From: an uncultured Polymorphobacter sp.
GTDB taxonomy: Bacteria; Pseudomonadota; Alphaproteobacteria; Sphingomonadales; Sphingomonadaceae
DNA length: 10,683 bases
NCBI GenBank assembly: GCA_937871645.1
Contig: CALMPZ010000585.1
Coordinates: forward strand, 1-10,683
Reading direction: 5' to 3'
A program made the translations under genes and the position numbers. Below the pieces are notes generated by a model. It was not told the origin of the DNA and did not search any database. It saw nothing but the letters and a program-made list of their open reading frames with translations. Numbering within the stretch: position 1 is the first letter of the stretch; every line of letters begins with the position of its first letter. Below are positions 6,564 through 10,683 of the stretch, piece by piece.

Positions 6564-8222
6564 ATGGCAAATCTGGGTATCGCCGCCAAGGCGACCGCGC
6601 TGGCGTTCGCGCTGCTATCGGGTTCGACCATCGCCCATGCGGCGGCGCAACCCAACATCCTGATGATCGTCGTCGACGATTTCGGCTACGGCGACAGCGG
6701 TGCCTATGGCGGCGGCGAAGGCCGCGGCATGCCGACCCCGAACATCGATGCGCTCGCCAACCAGGGCATGCAGTTTTACGACTATTATGCACAACCGAGC
6801 TGCACCGCTGGCCGTGCCGCGATGCTGACCGGGCGGTTCCCCAACCGTTCGGGGATGACGACGGTGGCGTTCCAGGGCCAGGGCGGCGGCCTGCCGGCGG
6901 CCGAGTGGACGCTGGCCTCGGTGCTCAAGACCGCGGGCTACGCCACCTATTTCACCGGCAAATGGCATCTGGGCGAGGCCGATTACGCCATGCCCACCGC
7001 GCAGGGCTTTGACGAGATGAAGGCCGTCGGGCTGTATCACCTCAACGCCTACACCTACGGCGACGCCAAATGGTTCCCGGCGATGGATCCGGCAATCCGC
7101 GCGATGTTCAACAAGGTGACGATCGGCGCGCTCGAGGGCACGGCCGGATCAAAAGCCCGCGAAATGTTCAAGATCAACGGCGAGTACGTCAACACGCCGG
7201 TGATCGACGGCAAGCCCGGCATCGTCGGCATTCCGTTCCTCGACCGCTACATCGAATCCGCCGCGCTCGAATATCTCGACAAGGCCGCCGTGGGCGCGCG
7301 CGCCGGCAAGCCGTTCTTCCTCAGCGTCAACTTCATGAAGGTCCACCAGCCGAACCTTCCCGACCCCGAGTTCCAGGACAAGTCGCCGTCGAAGACCAAG
7401 TTCGCCGACTCGGTTGTCGAAGTCGATACGCGCATCGGCCGGGTGATGGCGAAGCTCAAGGCGCTCGGCCTCGACAGCAATACGCTCGTCGTCTTCACCA
7501 CCGACAACGGTGCGTGGCAGGACGTCTATCCCGATGCCGGCTATACGCCGTTCCGCGGCACCAAGGGCACGGTGCGCGAAGGCGGCAGCCGCGTGCCGGC
7601 GATCGCGATATGGCCCGGCCATATCCCGGCGGGCGCCAAGAACCACGAAGTCGTGGGCGGCACCGACTGGATGGCAACGTTCGCCAGTGTCGGCGGCGCC
7701 AGGCTGCCGACCGCCGACCGCGACGGCAAGCCGACGATGTTCGACAGCTTCGACCTGACGCCGATGCTGACGGGGCAGGTCAAGGAATCGCCGCGCAAGA
7801 ACTGGTTTTACTTCACCGAGAACGAGCTTTCGCCCGGCGCGATCCGCATTGGCCATCTGAAGATGACCTTCAACCTGCGCGGCGACAATGGCGCGCAGAC
7901 CGGCGGGCTGTCGGTCGATTCGAACCTCGGCTGGAAGGGTCAGGAGAAATATGTCGCGGTCGTGCCGCAGCTGTTCGACCTGTGGCAGGACCCGCAGGAG
8001 CGCTATGACGTGGTGATGAACGCCTGGGGTGACAACACCTGGGTCGCGGCGATCATGGGCCCCGAAATCGACAAGCTGATGAAGACCTATGTCCAGTACC
8101 CGCCGCGCAAGCTGCAGAGCGCCATCTACACCGGCCCACTGACCATAACCAACTACCAGAAGTTCCAGTATCTGCGCGACTCGCTGGCGAAGGACGGCAT
8201 CAGCATCGGCATGCCGAACTGA
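6564..8222 (+). CDS. Secreted type I sulfatase (arylsulfatase family)
   Basis: Type I sulfatases hydrolyse sulfate esters using a formylglycine made from an active-site Cys. The 552-residue protein has a signal peptide (residues 1 to about 26, ending TIAHA before AQPNIL), so it is probably periplasmic. Motifs in order: metal-binding VVDDFGYGD with D38 and D39; SCTAGRAAMLTGR with C80 as the CxAxR formylglycine site; TGKWHLG with K133 and H135; VNFMKVHQPN with K259 and H261; VVFTTDNGAW with D314 and N315; and YTPFRGTKGTVREGG with K334. All expected catalytic positions appear filled. The ATG at 6564 has AGGGGA 6 nt upstream and gives the signal peptide; the frame is open further left but without a plausible leader. 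The substrate is unknown. No formylglycine-generating enzyme or anSME gene lies in the window, so maturation must be encoded elsewhere. Confidence 0.9.
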   Translation: MANLGIAAKATALAFALLSGSTIAHAAAQPNILMIVVDDFGYGDSGAYGGGEGRGMPTPNIDALANQGMQFYDYYAQPSCTAGRAAMLTGRFPNRSGMTTVAFQGQGGGLPAAEWTLASVLKTAGYATYFTGKWHLGEADYAMPTAQGFDEMKAVGLYHLNAYTYGDAKWFPAMDPAIRAMFNKVTIGALEGTAGSKAREMFKINGEYVNTPVIDGKPGIVGIPFLDRYIESAALEYLDKAAVGARAGKPFFLSVNFMKVHQPNLPDPEFQDKSPSKTKFADSVVEVDTRIGRVMAKLKALGLDSNTLVVFTTDNGAWQDVYPDAGYTPFRGTKGTVREGGSRVPAIAIWPGHIPAGAKNHEVVGGTDWMATFASVGGARLPTADRDGKPTMFDSFDLTPMLTGQVKESPRKNWFYFTENELSPGAIRIGHLKMTFNLRGDNGAQTGGLSVDSNLGWKGQEKYVAVVPQLFDLWQDPQERYDVVMNAWGDNTWVAAIMGPEIDKLMKTYVQYPPRKLQSAIYTGPLTITNYQKFQYLRDSLAKDGISIGMPN

Positions 8223-8239
8223 GGCCCCTGTTATCGCTG

Positions 8240-8282
8240 GCAGCGCGCGCACGTTCGGGAGTTGCTCCCGGGCGCGCGCTGC
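8240..8282 (+). terminator. Compound GC hairpin between sulfatase and GDT1-family gene
   Basis: A perfect 11-bp stem, GCAGCGCGCGC (8240-8250) and GCGCGCGCTGC (8272-8282), encloses a second hairpin CGGGAG-TTG-CTCCCG (8256-8270). It starts 17 nt after the sulfatase stop and ends 15 nt before the next ATG. No T run follows. It may end or stabilise the sulfatase message, or control initiation of the next gene. Confidence 0.45.
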
Positions 8283-8297
8283 GCCTACAGCCGGCGC

Positions 8298-8870
8298 ATG
8301 CTCGAAGCCCTGCTGACCTCCACCGCCGTCGTCGCGCTTGCTGAAATCGGCGACAAGACACAGCTGCTCGCCATTCTGCTGGTGACGCGGTTCCGCACGC
8401 CGTGGCCGATCATCGCCGGCATCTTCTTTGCCACCATCGCCAACCACTTCCTCGCCGCGCTGGTCGGCGCGCAGGTCGCGTCGCTGCTCGACGGCCAGGC
8501 ATTCCGCTACGCGGTAGCGCTTTCGTTTCTGGCGATGGCGGCGTGGACGCTGGTGCCCGACAAGGTCGACGACCTTGATGCCAAGCCGCCGCGCTTCGGG
8601 GCGTTCCTGACGACATTGGTGGCATTCTTCCTCGTCGAAATGGGCGACAAGACACAGATCGCCACGATTGCGCTCGGCGCGCAGTTCCAGATGGTCGTGC
8701 CGGTCACCATCGGCACGACGCTCGGCATGATGATCGCCAATGTGCCCGCGGTGTTCCTCGGCGATGCGCTGCTCAAGCGCGTGCCGCTGGCGACGGTGCG
8801 CTATATCGCCGCCGCGCTGTTCGCGGTCATTGGCCTCTGGCTGCTCGCACAGACCGCCGGCTGGATTTGA
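8298..8870 (+). CDS. TMEM165/GDT1 (UPF0016) family membrane protein, putative Mn2+/Ca2+ transporter
   Basis: The 190-residue protein is almost entirely transmembrane helices arranged as two similar halves. Each begins with the family hallmark E-x-G-D-K-T: AEIGDKTQ at residues 15-22 and VEMGDKTQ at 113-120, with acidic E16/D19 and E114/D117 as likely cation ligands. A short charged loop (about residues 88-99, DKVDDLDAKPPR) joins the halves. This is the PF01169 family, whose studied bacterial and eukaryotic members export or exchange Mn2+ or Ca2+. I chose the ATG at 8298, which puts the first helix at the N-terminus; a longer frame starting at TTG 8262 would place the intergenic hairpin inside the gene. 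No clear ribosome site precedes the ATG. It follows the sulfatase by 75 bp; a functional link is not evident. Ion specificity is inferred from the family. Confidence 0.9.
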   Translation: MLEALLTSTAVVALAEIGDKTQLLAILLVTRFRTPWPIIAGIFFATIANHFLAALVGAQVASLLDGQAFRYAVALSFLAMAAWTLVPDKVDDLDAKPPRFGAFLTTLVAFFLVEMGDKTQIATIALGAQFQMVVPVTIGTTLGMMIANVPAVFLGDALLKRVPLATVRYIAAALFAVIGLWLLAQTAGWI

Positions 8871-8951
8871 CCCCCGCAGCGGCAGCGCAAAAGCCCCCTT
8901 GTCGTGCGCGGCGCGCGGCGGCAGAGTGGCAACGGGCTCGGGGGAAATTCG

Positions 8952-10683
8952 ATGATGGCATCTTTGCGCCGACCGCTGATCCTGATTCCATTGCTGCTGG
9001 CGCTGCTGTTCGGCGCCTATGTCGCGGCGGGTTTCTGGCTGGCGCCGCGATTGATCCGCTCGGCGGCGCAGGACTATGTGACCAAGAACCTGCCCGGCAA
9101 GGTGCTCTCGCTCGGCAACATCCGCTTCAACCCGCTGCAGCTGACGCTCGATATCGACAAGATTGCCATTGGTGACAGCAAGGCCCCCGCACCGATGGTC
9201 GCGGTCGGTCATGTCGGCGTCAACGTCAGCGGCTCGTCGATCTGGAAAATGACCCCGCGGCTTGACGCCGTCAGCATCGATGCACCGCTGGTCAACGCGG
9301 TGCTGCGCAAGGACGGCACGCTCAACCTGTCCGAACTGGTGCCGCCCGATGACGGCAAGCCGACGCCGGCGGTGTGGATCGGCCGCCTCGACGTGCGTAA
9401 CGGCACCGTCCATTTCAGCGACCAGCGCCGCGCCAATTCACACGAAAAGTCACTGACCCCGATTACCTTCGAACTGCGCGATTTCGCCACCCACATGGAC
9501 GCCGGCGGCAACTACAAACTCGATGCCGCGAGCAAGGACGGCGAGGTGTTCCACTGGGCCGGCACGCTGTCGATGGCGCCGCTGGCCTCCAGCGGCAAGT
9601 TCAGCATCGGGGCGCTCAAGTTGACGTCGCTGTACCGTTTCATCGACGATCTGGCGCCGGTGGCGCTGCTCGGCGGCCATCTCGATATGGCGGGTAGCTA
9701 CAAGTTCGCCGCCGCGCCCAAAACCGCCGGCGCGCCGCCCGCCAATATCTTCGACGCCAGTCTCGACAGCCTTGTCGTCGCCGATCTTGCGCTGCGCACC
9801 AAGGACGGCGACGACGTCACCGTCAAGACGCTGAAGCTGGCACCGACGCAACTGTCGCTGGGCAGCGACAATGCCGCCATCGGTGCGCTCGACATCGGCG
9901 GCGTCAGCGCCCGCCGCGCCACCGGCGAAAGCGTCGCACTCGACAGTGTCGCGCTCGCCGGCTCAAGCTACAAGCTGTCCACCCAAGTCGCGGACATCGG
10001 CGCGCTGTCGGTCAAGGGCATCACCGTCAAGGGTCGCGGCAAGGCCCCCGAAGCGGTGGCACTGCGCAGCATCGCGCTCGACGCCAGCCAGATCGACGCC
10101 AAGGCGCGCATGGCACGCATCGGCGCGGTGACCGTCGCCGGGCTCAAGGCGCAGGCGCTGGTCGCCGCCGACAATTCGGTCAGCATTCCCGGTCTCTATC
10201 CGATGAAGCTGCCCAAATCGGCCCCAGCCGCCGCTGCACCAGCCTGGCACTACAGCCTCGCCGGGTTCAATCTCGAAGACGCTGCGGTCAAGCTGACGCT
10301 GGCGCGTGTCACGCCCGCCAAGGTGCTCGACATCGCCCCGGTCAAGCTCAACATCGGCACCATCACCGACAAGCGCGACACACCGCTGCCGGTCAGTTTT
10401 TCCGCCACCATCAACCGTAGCGCGACAATCAGCGCCGTCGGCCGCGTCGATCCGCAAACCGGCGGCGCCGCGATGGCGCTCGACATGGCGAAGCTGCCGA
10501 TTGCCGATTTCGTCGCGTTCGCGCCGACCCCGCCGGGCGTCATCGTCAAGTCGGGGCTGCTCGGCGTGCACGGCAAGGCGCGCATCACGCCGACCGCCAA
10601 GGCACCGCGCATCGATTTCGCCGGCGGCGCCAGCGTCACCGATCTCAAGCTTCTCGAACGCGCCACCGGCTCCGACCTGCTGG
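8952..10683 (+). CDS. AsmA-like / DUF748 family envelope protein (3' end outside the window)
   Basis: The visible 577 codons start MMASLRRPLILIPLLLALLF, a single N-terminal membrane anchor at about residues 8-30, followed by a large periplasmic region. The segment SLGNIRFNPLQLTLDIDKIAI and, about 50 residues later, ISIDAPLVNAVLRKDGTLNL with SELVPPDD matches the start of DUF748/AsmA-like proteins: conserved N-terminal beta-strands and a 'D(A)P.V....DG.LNL..L' pattern. The rest is repetitive alternating beta-strand sequence with many V-x-L/I-x pairs, as expected for the elongated beta-groove of this group. Relatives such as AsmA, YhdP and TamB are implicated in moving phospholipid or proteins across the periplasm; a role here is only inferred. 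The first of two tandem ATGs is used; GGGGGA about 6 nt upstream is a fair ribosome site. It lies 81 bp after the GDT1-family gene, possibly co-transcribed. The frame is open at the window edge. Confidence 0.75.
   Translation, partial: MMASLRRPLILIPLLLALLFGAYVAAGFWLAPRLIRSAAQDYVTKNLPGKVLSLGNIRFNPLQLTLDIDKIAIGDSKAPAPMVAVGHVGVNVSGSSIWKMTPRLDAVSIDAPLVNAVLRKDGTLNLSELVPPDDGKPTPAVWIGRLDVRNGTVHFSDQRRANSHEKSLTPITFELRDFATHMDAGGNYKLDAASKDGEVFHWAGTLSMAPLASSGKFSIGALKLTSLYRFIDDLAPVALLGGHLDMAGSYKFAAAPKTAGAPPANIFDASLDSLVVADLALRTKDGDDVTVKTLKLAPTQLSLGSDNAAIGALDIGGVSARRATGESVALDSVALAGSSYKLSTQVADIGALSVKGITVKGRGKAPEAVALRSIALDASQIDAKARMARIGAVTVAGLKAQALVAADNSVSIPGLYPMKLPKSAPAAAAPAWHYSLAGFNLEDAAVKLTLARVTPAKVLDIAPVKLNIGTITDKRDTPLPVSFSATINRSATISAVGRVDPQTGGAAMALDMAKLPIADFVAFAPTPPGVIVKSGLLGVHGKARITPTAKAPRIDFAGGASVTDLKLLERATGSDLL

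Noticed and set aside
8223..8297. yybP-ykoY Mn2+ riboswitch upstream of the GDT1-family gene
   Set aside because: I could not find the conserved GGGGAGUAG-type core or the paired second loop; only a GC hairpin is present.
7149..9413. A 754-codon open frame on the minus strand opposite the sulfatase, GDT1-family and DUF748 genes
   Set aside because: Its translation is rich in Arg, His and Asp, with no family motif. It lies wholly antisense to three well-supported genes, as expected for a shadow in high-GC DNA.

Overview
The window looks like a high-GC alphaproteobacterial chromosome, most likely a member of the Sphingomonadales. This is judged from the style of the core proteins, the gene order and the heavy use of G/C-ending codons; no database search was possible. 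It is mostly an ordinary housekeeping region. The most surprising item is an apparent chimeric junction at the left edge.

Left block (about 1-6091, all minus strand, read right to left): rpsB, tsf, pyrH, frr, uppS, cdsA, dxr. This is the classic translation / UMP kinase / ribosome recycling / undecaprenyl-PP / CDP-diacylglycerol / isoprenoid cluster. From pyrH onward the genes are packed as a coupled operon (2-nt gap, then 4-, 14- and 4-bp overlaps). rpsB-tsf and tsf-pyrH are instead separated by hairpin-bearing spacers that could tune expression. dxr should be followed by its last ~30 codons and then rseP/bamA. Instead, at about position 121 its frame dissolves, and the outermost 120 bp encode, in another minus-strand frame, the C-terminal membrane tail of a family-2 glycosyltransferase.

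Middle (6092-6563): a 472-bp divergent intergenic region. It holds a structured rpsB leader, a candidate rpsB promoter, and an inverted pair of ~54-bp palindromic REP-like elements (6240-6293 and 6327-6379) whose inner hairpins show compensatory base changes. It ends with a possible sulfatase promoter.

Right block (6564-10683, plus strand): a secreted type I sulfatase with a Cys-type active site, a TMEM165/GDT1-family membrane protein (putative Mn2+/Ca2+ transporter), and the N-terminal 577 codons of an AsmA-like/DUF748 envelope protein that runs off the right edge. These three share direction but no visible single pathway.

I found no CRISPR array, tRNA, rRNA, transposase or phage gene, and no convincing undescribed multi-gene system. 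The long open frames antisense to the genes are coding shadows of high-GC DNA.
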